Below, piece after piece: positions 17,892 to 27,757 of a stretch of DNA of 64,000 bases; within the stretch, counting starts at the first letter, position 1, and every line of letters begins with the position of its first letter. The notes under the pieces are model-generated. The model did not search any database and was not told the origin of the DNA. It saw only the letters and a list, made by a program, of their open reading frames with translations. The DNA lies in assembly GCF_037975215.1 (NCBI RefSeq), contig NZ_CP150239.1, positions 2,828,001-2,892,000 of the forward strand. Direction: 5' to 3'. Position numbers and translations under genes: made by a program. Source of the DNA: Solibacillus sp. FSL R5-0449. Lineage in GTDB: Bacteria; Bacillota; Bacilli; Bacillales_A; Planococcaceae.

Positions 17892-20800
17892 CTATGCAGT
17901 CGGATAAATTCCACTGTATTGATCTAAATATTGTTTTGTGACGCGAACTTGGATGAATAAGCGGTCTTCTCTTGAATTATCAAAGTTGAGCTTATTCATA
18001 CCTTTTATAATTTCCTTCATAACTGTTTGTTCAAAATATGCGTCTTTTTTCAGAATATCATTTCTGTCATAAACTTGCTGGTCAATATCACTTTTAATAT
18101 AAAGTAATGCATTCATGACTGATTCATCATACTCTGAAACAATTGGCTTTTTATGTTCAATATTACGTTTTGCGTTTTCTTCACGAATTCTTTTATGAAC
18201 ACGAACAAATTTTACATCACCTTTGTATTTCTTTAAAAGTACATTGTTTCGTTTTTTCAAGTCTTCCATTTTTTTTAGAATTTCATCTATTGCTTTTGAG
18301 TGTTCTTTGAATTCACTAATACTATCTATCACAAAACCATATTCTTTAAATCTTAAAATAAAGGCTTCACGTAACGTAATAAATTCTGGGTCGTCAGGAT
18401 CTATATTTTCTGTAAATTCATGAATGGCGCGGTTCCATTTTTCTTGTAACTCCATGCCACCTGAAATAATTTGCATTTCTTCTTCATCAATTTTACTGAA
18501 ATTAAATGTAATATCTTTCATAGTTTCGTTAATAAGCATCTTTGTTGAATCATCTTGATTAAATGCTTCTTTTTGATTGATATTGTTAATATGATTTTGA
18601 ACTTCAGAAATCATTGTTGGTAGCTTAAATATTTCAAGATGAGAAAATGCTTTTTTTAAATCATCATCTCCAAAAGTACGGACAATATTACAACAATCAC
18701 GGGCAGAAACTAATACCTTCTTCAATTGCAGGAGTTCTTTTTTATCCTCAATGGTTGATATCTCAGAGCTGAATTCTTCAAGATTATCTGTCGTGTAATT
18801 AAACAATGTTTGACGTGCCTCTTGCATCTGAGCGATTAATGCTGCTTTATCTTCGATGACTTGCTGGAAGGTATCTGTAGCATTTCCTTCGCCTGTTTCG
18901 TCAATATCATTAAAGCGATTCAGTTCTTTAAAATATGCTTCATTCGTTTCCTCGAAATTTTTTTTTATATCTGCAAAGTCAATAACGTATCCATAGCGAT
19001 TGTCTTTATAAGGACGATTAATACGTGTTAGAGCTTGAAGTAAATTATGATCTTTTAGTTTTCTACCAAAGTAAAGACGTTTTAAACGAGGTGCATCAAA
19101 TCCAGTTAATAGCATATTAAAAACTATCAAAATATCAACTGTCATATTCTTTTTGAAGTCCTTAACAATTTGTTTTCGCGTTTCTTTATCTTCGCTATCG
19201 TGAAGAATTAACCCAACTTTTAAATTAATCTTTTCTGATGACTGGGAATTAATTTCATATTGAACATCGTTAAAAAAGGCATAAAGATTTCGGGCTTGTT
19301 CACTCGATTCACATATTACCATACCTCCAAGAGTTTCATCTCCATGTATTAATCTAAATCTCTTTAGGTCTTTAATTATAAAGCGAAGCAGCTCTTTAAC
19401 ATAACTCTCATGTTCGATAATCTGGTTTTTCGTGATACTTTTCTTCTCAACAAGCTTTTCTAATTTTTCATGAATTGCTGAAAGATTTTCGCGGTAGGAC
19501 GTTTCAATATCTTCGCGAATGATTTTAAGTGTATAGCCATCCTGAATAGACTTGTCATAGTAATACGTATGAATGTAATCCCCAAATACTTTCCAAGAAG
19601 CGCGTTCTTGTTTAAGAAGAGGAGTACCAGTTAAAGCGATTTTAATGGAGTATTTATCTGATTCAAATAGATTAGCTAAAAAACTGCCTGTTGGATTATA
19701 TCCACGATGAGCTTCATCAATAATAAATATTCGTTGAAGGTTAGTAGCATAAGGTGGAATGTCAATTTTTTCCTTATCCTCTGCAAAGCGTTGGATATTT
19801 ACAACTGTAATTTCACTTTTACCACTATTGCCCTCAAGTGCCTGATGGGTTTTAAATTGATTCATTAATTCAGCACGAGAATTAGCAGTTTTTACTTCTA
19901 GACCACGAGCTTCAAATTCTTGAGATGCTTGTTCTAGTAAATCTAACCTATCAACGATGAAATAGAATTTCGCAACTTTATTTTGTGCAGCAAAATAATT
20001 TGCCAATACTTTATTTAAATAATAAGAAAGTGCTGTTTTACCACTCCCTTGAGTATGCCAAATGACACCAGACTTAATGCCTTCATCCAATTTATTACAT
20101 ATTGCCATTGATGCGAACATTTGTTGATAACGCATAATATGCTTCTGATCTATACTCTCAATTACACCATCGACTTCACGTTCCATCTTCACATATACAA
20201 TTCCGTATTTAAGGATATATAGTAAGCGTTCAGGACTACACATCGAAGTAATGATACGATTTGTGGGCGTATTGAAATTTAAATTAGTTTGATATTCTGG
20301 TGAAGTACGAATGACCTGACAATTATAATCAAATAATATCCTTTTCTCCATATCAGAATTGAAAGCATTATAACCATAATTTTGTATAAAAGGTGCTATC
20401 TCTTGATTTGCCGGATTTTCTTCTCTAAAACAATTGAAAGGAGCAAAATCACGAGCTGCTGTGCAATAAAAAGCGCCTTGAATAGGCACAATACCTCCAA
20501 CAGAGTCATACTCCATATTATTGGAAAATATCATTAACTGTGTAATATTGATGAATCTACGAAATTTTTTATTTGGGAAACGCCGAAGATTCATACGATT
20601 ACTTTCAGCTACCATTCCACCTTGATTATTTGGTTTTTTCACTTCAATTAACACAAGTGGAAGCCCATTTACAAAAAGTGTGATATCAGGACGAAACTCA
20701 TCTTGATCACGTTTACATGTGAATTCTGCTGTAAAATGAAAAACATTATTTTTTGGATTATCAAAATCGATTAACCTTATAGGCGAAATAGTAGTTAGAC

Positions 20801-21068
20801 GATTATAAAAGCTGCGTCCTAAATCATCATTATCCAATTCTTGCCGGATTTCACGTAAGGCTTGTTCTACATCTCCGCTACTTTCTGGGTTTAATTTTTC
20901 AAATTGTCTTTTAAATACTTCCAAGAGGATATTAGTATCCGGATCATAGATTTGGCCAGCGGTTTCTTCTGATATTTTACCAAAGTATTCATAACCTAAT
21001 CTTGTGAGATGTACCATGGCTGGAATTTGTACACGAGTTGCTTCGTTAAATAAATTTCGCTGAATCAT
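17892..21068 (-). CDS. hsdR: Type I restriction enzyme HsdR (endonuclease/translocase)
   Basis: About 1,058 residues from the ATG at 21068, which has GGAGG 5 bases upstream. The N-terminal PD-(D/E)xK nuclease has RPDITLFVNGLPLVLIEVKK (about residues 125-150). The motor has Walker A HTQGSGKT near 340, DEAH (IIDEAHRGY) near 450 and SF2 motif VI ALTRINRPY near 690. The C-terminal helical region mediates assembly with HsdM. It is the first gene of the hsd operon. The whole enzyme translocates DNA and cuts unmodified invaders far from the site. Confidence 0.95.
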   Translation of the reverse strand: MIQRNLFNEATRVQIPAMVHLTRLGYEYFGKISEETAGQIYDPDTNILLEVFKRQFEKLNPESSGDVEQALREIRQELDNDDLGRSFYNRLTTISPIRLIDFDNPKNNVFHFTAEFTCKRDQDEFRPDITLFVNGLPLVLIEVKKPNNQGGMVAESNRMNLRRFPNKKFRRFINITQLMIFSNNMEYDSVGGIVPIQGAFYCTAARDFAPFNCFREENPANQEIAPFIQNYGYNAFNSDMEKRILFDYNCQVIRTSPEYQTNLNFNTPTNRIITSMCSPERLLYILKYGIVYVKMEREVDGVIESIDQKHIMRYQQMFASMAICNKLDEGIKSGVIWHTQGSGKTALSYYLNKVLANYFAAQNKVAKFYFIVDRLDLLEQASQEFEARGLEVKTANSRAELMNQFKTHQALEGNSGKSEITVVNIQRFAEDKEKIDIPPYATNLQRIFIIDEAHRGYNPTGSFLANLFESDKYSIKIALTGTPLLKQERASWKVFGDYIHTYYYDKSIQDGYTLKIIREDIETSYRENLSAIHEKLEKLVEKKSITKNQIIEHESYVKELLRFIIKDLKRFRLIHGDETLGGMVICESSEQARNLYAFFNDVQYEINSQSSEKINLKVGLILHDSEDKETRKQIVKDFKKNMTVDILIVFNMLLTGFDAPRLKRLYFGRKLKDHNLLQALTRINRPYKDNRYGYVIDFADIKKNFEETNEAYFKELNRFNDIDETGEGNATDTFQQVIEDKAALIAQMQEARQTLFNYTTDNLEEFSSEISTIEDKKELLQLKKVLVSARDCCNIVRTFGDDDLKKAFSHLEIFKLPTMISEVQNHINNINQKEAFNQDDSTKMLINETMKDITFNFSKIDEEEMQIISGGMELQEKWNRAIHEFTENIDPDDPEFITLREAFILRFKEYGFVIDSISEFKEHSKAIDEILKKMEDLKKRNNVLLKKYKGDVKFVRVHKRIREENAKRNIEHKKPIVSEYDESVMNALLYIKSDIDQQVYDRNDILKKDAYFEQTVMKEIIKGMNKLNFDNSREDRLFIQVRVTKQYLDQYSGIYPTA

Positions 21069-21211
21069 TGTATCCTCCAATATTATTATTTACTCTTTTA
21101 ATAGGTGTGCCTACTCGTTTTTCTGATATATTCTATTTATACCATTGTAGGTCTATTATAACTTTGAATTTACATATAATACCATTCATTGAAAATGACA
21201 ACTTAAGTAAG

Positions 21212-21243
21212 TAAAAAGGTAGTGGAATCAATCAGCCACTACC
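21212..21243 (-). terminator. Terminator of the ATPase/DUF262 transcription unit
   Basis: On the minus strand the stem GGTAGTGG / CCACTACC with a 10-base loop is followed by TTTTTACTT. It lies between the end of the ATPase gene and hsdR. Confidence 0.8.
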
Positions 21244-21301
21244 TCTAAATTTCTCTATATCAAAGGATATCATAATATCGAATTTAACCTATCAAATTTG
21301 T

Positions 21302-22723
21302 TCAAGAATTTATTTTTCTCTCAAGCACTTCTAAAAAAGCATTTAATTTATCCATATTTTGTGTCTCCCATAAAATTGTTAAAACATCTACAATAATAGT
21401 AAAACTATTATGCGTTTCTTTACTAAGTTCTATCAACCAATCATGAGATTCTTTCCCCTGGATTCTGCCTAGAATAATTCTTAATTCACTTTCTTCAATA
21501 CCTATCGCATTTGATAGATAATTTAAATTGGATCTAGTTAGTGCTTGAAACTCTTCCTCTAGACTTTTTTCACCAGGTAGAAATTCATAATTCCAATTTA
21601 ATGATTCTATTGGAATTTTATCGCTACCTCTCATATCACCGTCATAAATTCCTAGAATCATATAATTCATTCTCTGTAATTTCGGTATACTCAAAATTTT
21701 TGTTATATCCGAAAACCCATTTACTAATTCTAACTCAAATTCTATTAGAATTTTTTTCGCATATCGTCTACAAAAACTCACAAAAAATTCCTTTGCAAGT
21801 ATATCTTCGAATACAATTATACCTTTCTTCCCTAGAATCAACCCTAACTTAGATAAAGTATCTTCTTTTGTTTGTGGTTTATACACATCAAAAGAATTTA
21901 AATAATTATTCATAATTAACATATTTTCTGTACTTATATTTTGAAGTATAAATGGCGAATGTGTTACCAACATAACAGAGAATTTATGTTCATTCATCTT
22001 CTCAACTATAAAGTTCATTAAGTTCACTTGAGAGGTTACACTAATAAACACTTCTGGTTCTTCAATCAAAAGTATTCCATATGTATTTATTCTTTTAAAA
22101 GTCCAATATACATAAAATAAAAAATGTTCCCCCATCCCCATTGCTAAACTATCATAATTCAATCCATTACATTCAACCTGAAAATACGGGATTACATAAT
22201 CATCTTCTATTTCAATTTCCCTTAGAACTACTGAATCATAAGTTTTTCCAATTAAATAATTTAAAGCAGTAATATCATTATCATCAAATACATTGTCATC
22301 AGACTGATCTATAAAATCATTAAAATTAGGTTGATTTATTAAATCATTAATTTTTACTAACTTATGAAAATCAATGTATTCTAATAGAATATCCCCTTGA
22401 ACGACGTTAACTAATCTTTGTCCATCAGAATTTTTGATTTCGATTAGTTTATTTCCATCTTTTAAAGTTCCTTTAATTTCAATATCATGGAGTTTATTTT
22501 TTTCACTGCTACTAACCTCAATACCTAAAACGTCTTTTATAGCGGTAAATACAGTTGATTTACCTACGCCGTTTAAACCACAAATTGCAAAAATTCCTTT
22601 TTGAAATCTTAAGGGGTCTTGTATACCTAAAACACCATTTAATTCAATACTATCTAAATGATACCTATAACTATTTTTTTCAACTTTACGCCAAATATCA
22701 GGGACTCTAGCTAATCTAAACAT
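21302..22723 (-). CDS. OLD-like ATPase with TOPRIM-type nuclease motifs
   Basis: 473 residues. The N-terminal ABC-type ATPase has Walker A FAICGLNGVGKST near residue 48 and Walker B GILLIEEPEVF near 220, with THSPFIL (H-loop) near 258. The C-terminal part carries likely TOPRIM elements: an acidic residue in GIIVFEDILAKEFF near 305 and GIYDGDMRG near 360. This matches the layout of OLD-family nucleases, although the first motif is divergent (FED in place of VEG). It follows a DUF262 gene with a 1-bp gap, so the two are co-expressed. A two-gene defence unit is inferred. Confidence 0.8.
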   Translation of the reverse strand: MFRLARVPDIWRKVEKNSYRYHLDSIELNGVLGIQDPLRFQKGIFAICGLNGVGKSTVFTAIKDVLGIEVSSSEKNKLHDIEIKGTLKDGNKLIEIKNSDGQRLVNVVQGDILLEYIDFHKLVKINDLINQPNFNDFIDQSDDNVFDDNDITALNYLIGKTYDSVVLREIEIEDDYVIPYFQVECNGLNYDSLAMGMGEHFLFYVYWTFKRINTYGILLIEEPEVFISVTSQVNLMNFIVEKMNEHKFSVMLVTHSPFILQNISTENMLIMNNYLNSFDVYKPQTKEDTLSKLGLILGKKGIIVFEDILAKEFFVSFCRRYAKKILIEFELELVNGFSDITKILSIPKLQRMNYMILGIYDGDMRGSDKIPIESLNWNYEFLPGEKSLEEEFQALTRSNLNYLSNAIGIEESELRIILGRIQGKESHDWLIELSKETHNSFTIIVDVLTILWETQNMDKLNAFLEVLERKINS

Positions 22724-22724
22724 T

Positions 22725-23909
22725 TTATAGTTCCCCCCAATTTAGTTCATACGTAATTGATTCTAAAAATTGTCCAACATTATATTTATCTAGGTCATTT
22801 ATATATTCTTTTAATGGGGTTCTCATACTCGACTCTTCAAAATATTTGCATAAATATATTTCTAAAATTAAATCCCTGTATATTATTGATGTTGCATCTG
22901 TACTTCCCATACTAGCCCTTTGATTAAAAATTAAAAGTAACTGATTTAAATAATTATTTTCATTTAATAACCCTGCTACTTTCTCATATCCAAAAGGAAT
23001 ATCTTTTATTTTTCCTTTTATCACTTCTCTTGCATACTCAAATGAATATATCAATTCTGCCATTTGATATTTATTTAAATGATCTTTATTTTTATAAGAA
23101 AAAATCAGCCAACTAAAGAGAGTAGCTTTATTAATATTTAATTTCGTAATAATAAATTTTTGATGCCCCATTTGAGAACTTTTTATAAAGAAATCTAAAG
23201 TTTCCTTAGCAGAAATGATTATTTCTTCACTAAAAGGTTCATTATTTCTATATTTTTCTGAGATATTATTAGAAGTAATTTTCTTTTTAATACTCCCTTT
23301 TTCTAACATGTAGCAAAATTTAGATATTATATCATCGTATGCCATTCTAGAGTTTGAAAAACCAATAGTACTTTTATCAGCGCCAATACTTTCAAAGTAT
23401 TCAACTAAATTTTTTATTTGATTTCTTGTATCTCCTATATATGAATTTCTTTGTTCTGCAGAAGTTAGCGTAGCCGGCTGATTTAACCTAAAAAACAATT
23501 CTGCCGGTTCTTCAGGAGAAAAATCAGTTAGTCTAATTACAGTTAAACTATATTTCATAAATTTTCTTTGCATTTGTGGTTCTAAATCACTAAATTTCAA
23601 TCCATCTAAGTTAACAATCTTTTCATCTTCCGGTTTAATAGTTCCATCAATTGTAAAATTGTCTGAAACGAAATCTCTAATCGCTGCCAATCTCTGCTGT
23701 CCATCTAATACTTCATCTATGTAATCTTCTGTTTCAATAAGATGAATGGGTGGTATTCTCCATCCTCTTAAAATTGAATCAATTAATTTCTTCTTTTTTG
23801 CTACACTCCATACCTCACCACGTTGAAAATTTGGACTCAAGTTTAAATCTTGTTTACGTATTCTCCCGTGAATTGTTTCTATTTCTAATTCAGTTACGAC
23901 ACATTTCAT
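22725..23909 (-). CDS. DUF262 (ParB/Srx-like, GmrS-type) protein
   Basis: 394 residues with GGAGG before the ATG. The N-terminal DUF262 domain shows NLSPNFQRGEVWSVAKKKKL and the signature DEVLDGQQRLAAIRDF near residue 70. In GmrSD and related type IV systems this fold binds or hydrolyses NTP and drives restriction of modified DNA. No C-terminal DUF1524 HNH domain is seen, so the nuclease would have to come from the partner ATPase/TOPRIM gene 1 bp downstream. The C-terminal half is helical and not assigned. Confidence 0.8.
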   Translation of the reverse strand: MKCVVTELEIETIHGRIRKQDLNLSPNFQRGEVWSVAKKKKLIDSILRGWRIPPIHLIETEDYIDEVLDGQQRLAAIRDFVSDNFTIDGTIKPEDEKIVNLDGLKFSDLEPQMQRKFMKYSLTVIRLTDFSPEEPAELFFRLNQPATLTSAEQRNSYIGDTRNQIKNLVEYFESIGADKSTIGFSNSRMAYDDIISKFCYMLEKGSIKKKITSNNISEKYRNNEPFSEEIIISAKETLDFFIKSSQMGHQKFIITKLNINKATLFSWLIFSYKNKDHLNKYQMAELIYSFEYAREVIKGKIKDIPFGYEKVAGLLNENNYLNQLLLIFNQRASMGSTDATSIIYRDLILEIYLCKYFEESSMRTPLKEYINDLDKYNVGQFLESITYELNWGEL

Positions 23910-24213
23910 AATTATACCTCCAATTATTTGCTAAGCCATTTAACCGCTATTATTTAATAGCAATTTCGAAATATTATCTAACGTACTTTCTAATACACCT
24001 TATTTCATTCAGCCGTTTAATTTAAATATCTACAGCAGTTTTTTGTACATCACGTGGATAACCTTAATTCTTGTTTATATCCTGCATTTTCCTTTAATAA
24101 CATATCACTTACAAAAATCAGATATATTTACACAATATGTATTTATATTATACTTAGTATTATAGATAAAAAGTAGCGTATATCAAATATTATTTGAAAT
24201 GTGAGGGTTAAAT
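23910..24213. other. Divergent promoter region, no gene
   Basis: About 300 bases, very AT-rich, between the divergent DUF262 and AlbA genes. It should hold both promoters. No RNA gene or clear repeat was seen. Confidence 0.5.
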
Positions 24214-25101
24214 ATGAATATTAATCAATTTGAAAGATTATTACTGTTAGATGAAGGAGATACATTAGATTTCAAATCTAATTTTTATCCTTCAAATGAT
24301 TTCAAAAACTTGCTAAAAGATGTTATCTCATTTGCTAATAGTCATTCCAAAGGCTCAAAATATATAATTTGTGGTGTTAAAGAAGAAAATGGTACTAAAA
24401 ACTTAATCGGCCTCGAATCATACGTAGATCAATCCAATATTGAACAATTGGTTTTCGAAAATATTGAACCATTATTAAATATTAAATTGCACTCAGTTTA
24501 CTATCAGGAGAAGAAATTTCATGTACTAGAGATTATCCCAAGCAATAGGCCATATATTTTAAGAAAGAAATATAAAAATGATTTTGAAAAGGGTTTTATG
24601 AAAATTCGTAGAGGCGCTACAAATGATTTTATTACTCGAGCCGATTTAGATAAAATGTATAACGCTGGATTAGTAGAACTAAAAATTTTGGATGGAGAAC
24701 TTTATGCTACTAACCCTTCCACTGGATGTGCTCAAATTAGGTGTAAACTAAGTAATTATTCAAATAAACCACTTACAATTACATGGGGATGTTTAGACAT
24801 TTTTGAAGATGAACAACTACTTACTTCGCATCGTCTATTTGGAACAGAAGGAAATATTGTAGGTGCCGATTATCAATTAAAGATTCCAGCTAATGATGAA
24901 ATAATAACTTACTTCGAATTCGGATTCACATCTTCTCAGTGCTTTCCTTTAGGTGTCGATGAAGATGGTATAACAGAAAAGAAACTTATATATAAACTTA
25001 CCTTTTCCGATGCTAATGATAAAGAATACAACGCATCATATAAAAATGGATTTTTACTTGTACAAGGTGATTATCTTTGGAAGGTAAAGCTTAAAAAGTA
25101 A
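24214..25101 (+). CDS. Schlafen AlbA_2-domain protein
   Basis: 295 residues. The N-terminal 140 residues form an AlbA_2 (Schlafen-type) domain: EGDTLDFKSNFYP, VISFANSHSKGSKYIICGV, and EKGFMKIRRGATNDFITRADLDKMY. Proteins of this class bind nucleic acids and are often transcription regulators or defence effectors. The C-terminal half is beta-rich (TNPSTGCAQIRCKLSNYSNKPL) with no match that I recognise. It is the only plus-strand gene in this part of the island and converges on the GIY-YIG gene through a shared terminator. Confidence 0.78.
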   Translation: MNINQFERLLLLDEGDTLDFKSNFYPSNDFKNLLKDVISFANSHSKGSKYIICGVKEENGTKNLIGLESYVDQSNIEQLVFENIEPLLNIKLHSVYYQEKKFHVLEIIPSNRPYILRKKYKNDFEKGFMKIRRGATNDFITRADLDKMYNAGLVELKILDGELYATNPSTGCAQIRCKLSNYSNKPLTITWGCLDIFEDEQLLTSHRLFGTEGNIVGADYQLKIPANDEIITYFEFGFTSSQCFPLGVDEDGITEKKLIYKLTFSDANDKEYNASYKNGFLLVQGDYLWKVKLKK

Positions 25102-25103
25102 AA

Positions 25104-25127
25104 AACAGCCCTATGAACTGGGCTGTT
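25104..25127. terminator. Shared bidirectional terminator
   Basis: The stem AACAGCCC / GGGCTGTT with an 8-base loop has A-rich and T-rich flanks. It sits between the convergent AlbA and GIY-YIG genes. Confidence 0.8.
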
Positions 25128-25137
25128 AATTTATTTC

Positions 25138-25977
25138 TTATGATAAATCTTTTAGTGTTCTACCTTTTCTATCCTTCCACTCCGTCATCCCATTCGCACT
25201 TCTCCCCATTACAATTGCAGCTGCTAATGATGGACTAGAAAATAACAAATCTGCCATTACCTCATACTCTCCATCTATTACTTGAACTTTCAATGAATTT
25301 ATTAAATCTTCCCGTTTTGCAGTTAATCGATCAGAAAAAGAGTCTACAGTGCTATTGGCAATTTTTGAACCTTTTAGAACTACAAACCCTTCTTGTGTTT
25401 GAATTCCTTTCGCTTTTGCACCCCGAGCTGCATTTATATACCAAACCTCACTATTAATTGAATCCAAGTTATCTTTAATCTCTTCAAATAACTTATGACC
25501 TAAGGTATTTACCATCATTACAAGGTTACTAATAAATTCATCCATTTCTGCACGATCTGCTTCTGATATAGAAGGCATCGGTGGGATGTTGCAGTTCAAT
25601 AGGTCATAACGGTTTGCAGCTTTAGCTTTTTCATATAATTTGTTTTCAATATACTTTATATGAGCTTTATTTAAGTTCTCATCCTTACTAATAAACACAA
25701 TAACTTCATTCCAAAAATCCTTTTCACGCAAATGACTTTGTAACCGAGTATATACTTCCTCTGCTTCCCCAATATATACAGCTTCTTTATCATCTTCATT
25801 TCTGCCGAATAACATATAGACACCCGTAGAATTTAAATTAGGACGATCACCGCATTTTTTCACTTCAGTTCTAGGAATTCTATATGCTAATCCTGTCCAG
25901 TTAGACAATTCACATGTTAGTCTACCGCTTGGATCTCCATCGATTAGAAACATCTTAATTGTTTTTCCGAAAGTCAT
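25138..25977 (-). CDS. GIY-YIG nuclease-domain protein with DUF4357
   Basis: 279 residues. The GIY-YIG fold lies at about residues 48-130: GVYMLFG, then AVYIGEAEEVYTRLQSH and later YIENKLYEKA, supplying the catalytic Tyr, Arg and Glu positions. The C-terminus (FSSPSLAAAIVMGRSANGMTEWK) matches the DUF4357 pattern common at the end of island-borne nucleases. It follows the reverse transcriptase by 18 bp in the same operon. It may process nucleic acid made or bound by the RT, but that link is inferred only from adjacency. Confidence 0.85.
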   Translation of the reverse strand: MTFGKTIKMFLIDGDPSGRLTCELSNWTGLAYRIPRTEVKKCGDRPNLNSTGVYMLFGRNEDDKEAVYIGEAEEVYTRLQSHLREKDFWNEVIVFISKDENLNKAHIKYIENKLYEKAKAANRYDLLNCNIPPMPSISEADRAEMDEFISNLVMMVNTLGHKLFEEIKDNLDSINSEVWYINAARGAKAKGIQTQEGFVVLKGSKIANSTVDSFSDRLTAKREDLINSLKVQVIDGEYEVMADLLFSSPSLAAAIVMGRSANGMTEWKDRKGRTLKDLS

Positions 25978-25995
25978 TTTCTTTCTCCTTTTACA

Positions 25996-27384
25996 TTACT
26001 CATCTAGTCTCTTATGTATCTTCCGCCAATGCCGCTTAGTCTGCTTTTTTATATTAGATTTACAAGGCAACTTACCCATCATGTTATGTGCGTTTTTTGC
26101 ATATGTGTAAAAATTTCCATAGCCCATATATTTATGACCTAAGTGCGTATATAAATCATAAAGTTTTCTTTTAGGTCCAGGACGTTTTGTAGCATAAGCT
26201 ACTCGATTACTTGTCTTCACCTTTTTATATGCACGAGAATAGTATTTAAATAAACTTTTTTCTCGTAATTTAATTACATTTTTATATACAACAAACCCTA
26301 AATAATCTAGTGCGCTAATCTCCATGTTTTCATTAAAAATTATTTGATCTTTATACAAGCGTAATTCCGTCTTCTTATTCTGAATAATTAGGCCATCTGC
26401 TTTATAACGATCAATCCGGTTCATTAATTCATTCTTTAATTCCTCTAATAACTCTACAGTAGCGTTAGCTGTTGGAATGACAATAATAAGATCATCACAA
26501 TATCTTCTATATAAAGCATCTCGATGTTTATTTTTTGTCCATTCTAGTACCTCTTTATCAAAATCAATTAAATGTACATTTGAACAAACTGCACTCATTC
26601 CAGATCCTTGAGGTATACCATACGATTTCTCATTCACTTTAATTTTTCCTTGTTTAAATTGCCTAAATTCAGCCGGTTCCATAATTTGAGGTAATCGAGA
26701 TTGGATTTTTTTCAATTTCTTTTTACCGTACTTATCAAGTAAAAATTCTTCAATATCCTCTTTCTCTACATATGAATAACGAGTGATATTTTTATAAATT
26801 TTGTACCAATCTTTCGGCAATTCTTCTATATTTAATACTCGCTTAATTTTTTGCTTGAGTGATTTATGGTCGATATTATCAAAAAAGCTGGTAAAGTCTA
26901 AAGCTATAACTATTGCTTGTTCTTGCTGCAAAAGAAAATCAAATACCTCATAAGCGAAATCAATATTATTTTTACCATGCTTATTATTTCGATAAGCAAC
27001 GGCTATTTCATCAATGCCATTTTCAGATGCAAAATCGTTATACGCATTGTTCAATAAGTCTCCGTAATATTTGTAAATGTGACTATCTTTGTGAGCAGCA
27101 TAATAAATTTCACGTACTTTATTCGCTTTTTCTTTAACTTTTTTCCCATCTGGTGTTTTAACCGTTACGTATTTTTTAAATTCGATTAGAAAATGAATAG
27201 ACGGCAAAAAAGCATATGAAGCAATCCAAGTCGGATCTTGGATTTTAGCTTGCATATGCTCATTATTTGTAATATCTACACGTTTATCAAAATGTAGGTA
27301 TTTCTTTTTCTTATATTTTGACCAATTAATTTCAGAAGAGCTAGAGAGGTCATGTAATCCTCGTGGTCCATTACTTCCATTCAT
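25996..27384 (-). CDS. Reverse transcriptase (RNA-directed DNA polymerase), defence-associated type
   Basis: 462 residues. RT motifs appear in order: ALDFTSFFDNIDH (motif A with Asp, near residue 155), YGIPQGSGMSAVCSNVHL (near 255) and RRYCDDLIIVIP (the YxDD catalytic box, near 280). LDYLGFVVY follows (near 355). No maturase or endonuclease domain is seen, so it is not a group II intron protein, and the YCDD form differs from the YADD usual in retrons. RTs of this form occur in Abi- and DRT-type anti-phage systems. The gene heads a pair with the GIY-YIG protein. The non-coding leader (27,385-27,757) might contain a template RNA. Confidence 0.88.
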   Translation of the reverse strand: MNGSNGPRGLHDLSSSSEINWSKYKKKKYLHFDKRVDITNNEHMQAKIQDPTWIASYAFLPSIHFLIEFKKYVTVKTPDGKKVKEKANKVREIYYAAHKDSHIYKYYGDLLNNAYNDFASENGIDEIAVAYRNNKHGKNNIDFAYEVFDFLLQQEQAIVIALDFTSFFDNIDHKSLKQKIKRVLNIEELPKDWYKIYKNITRYSYVEKEDIEEFLLDKYGKKKLKKIQSRLPQIMEPAEFRQFKQGKIKVNEKSYGIPQGSGMSAVCSNVHLIDFDKEVLEWTKNKHRDALYRRYCDDLIIVIPTANATVELLEELKNELMNRIDRYKADGLIIQNKKTELRLYKDQIIFNENMEISALDYLGFVVYKNVIKLREKSLFKYYSRAYKKVKTSNRVAYATKRPGPKRKLYDLYTHLGHKYMGYGNFYTYAKNAHNMMGKLPCKSNIKKQTKRHWRKIHKRLDE

Positions 27385-27757
27385 AACAGATCAACCTCCT
27401 AGCATAATTTTTTCGGGGTTCATCCAGATGGATAAAGTGCCCTTTGACCACTAGTCCCTTTATAGGACTTCTTAAACATTTGGTATAATTACCATAAGGA
27501 GGCAATTCTAACCGTGATTAGTTTATTCAATGTGGAAGGTCAAGCATTAGTAGCATTGATCCTCGACATCTGGTGGTTTAGCCAGTTTATGAACGATCAG
27601 AAACTTGCTAAACATCGAAACTAATTGCTCTCACAACCAATTTTGGAGACAAGTTAATTGTAATTAAAACCTCAGGTAAATGCAAATATAAGGAATTTAA
27701 ATGGGTATATTATTACATTCACTTCAGATTAAAGCTATAGCTTAAATGGAAAAACTA
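27385..27757. other. Non-coding stretch upstream of the reverse transcriptase
   Basis: About 370 bases. It contains the RT leader on the minus strand and a short plus-strand ORF (27514-27624). GC content and small inverted segments such as GTGCCCTTTGACCACTAGTC near 27440 give scope for a structured RNA, but no known retron msr/msd was recognised. Confidence 0.45.
27514..27624 (+). CDS. Possible 36-residue hydrophobic peptide
   Basis: A GTG start 11 bases behind a perfect AAGGAGG (27496-27502), with TATAAT at 27484-27489 just upstream. The peptide begins VISLFNVEGQALVALILDIW and ends in basic, polar residues (DQKLAKHRN), the design of small membrane peptides such as type I toxins. It is antisense to the RT leader. 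No matching family was recognised; it may be translated, but evidence is limited to the signals. Confidence 0.4.
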   Translation: MISLFNVEGQALVALILDIWWFSQFMNDQKLAKHRN

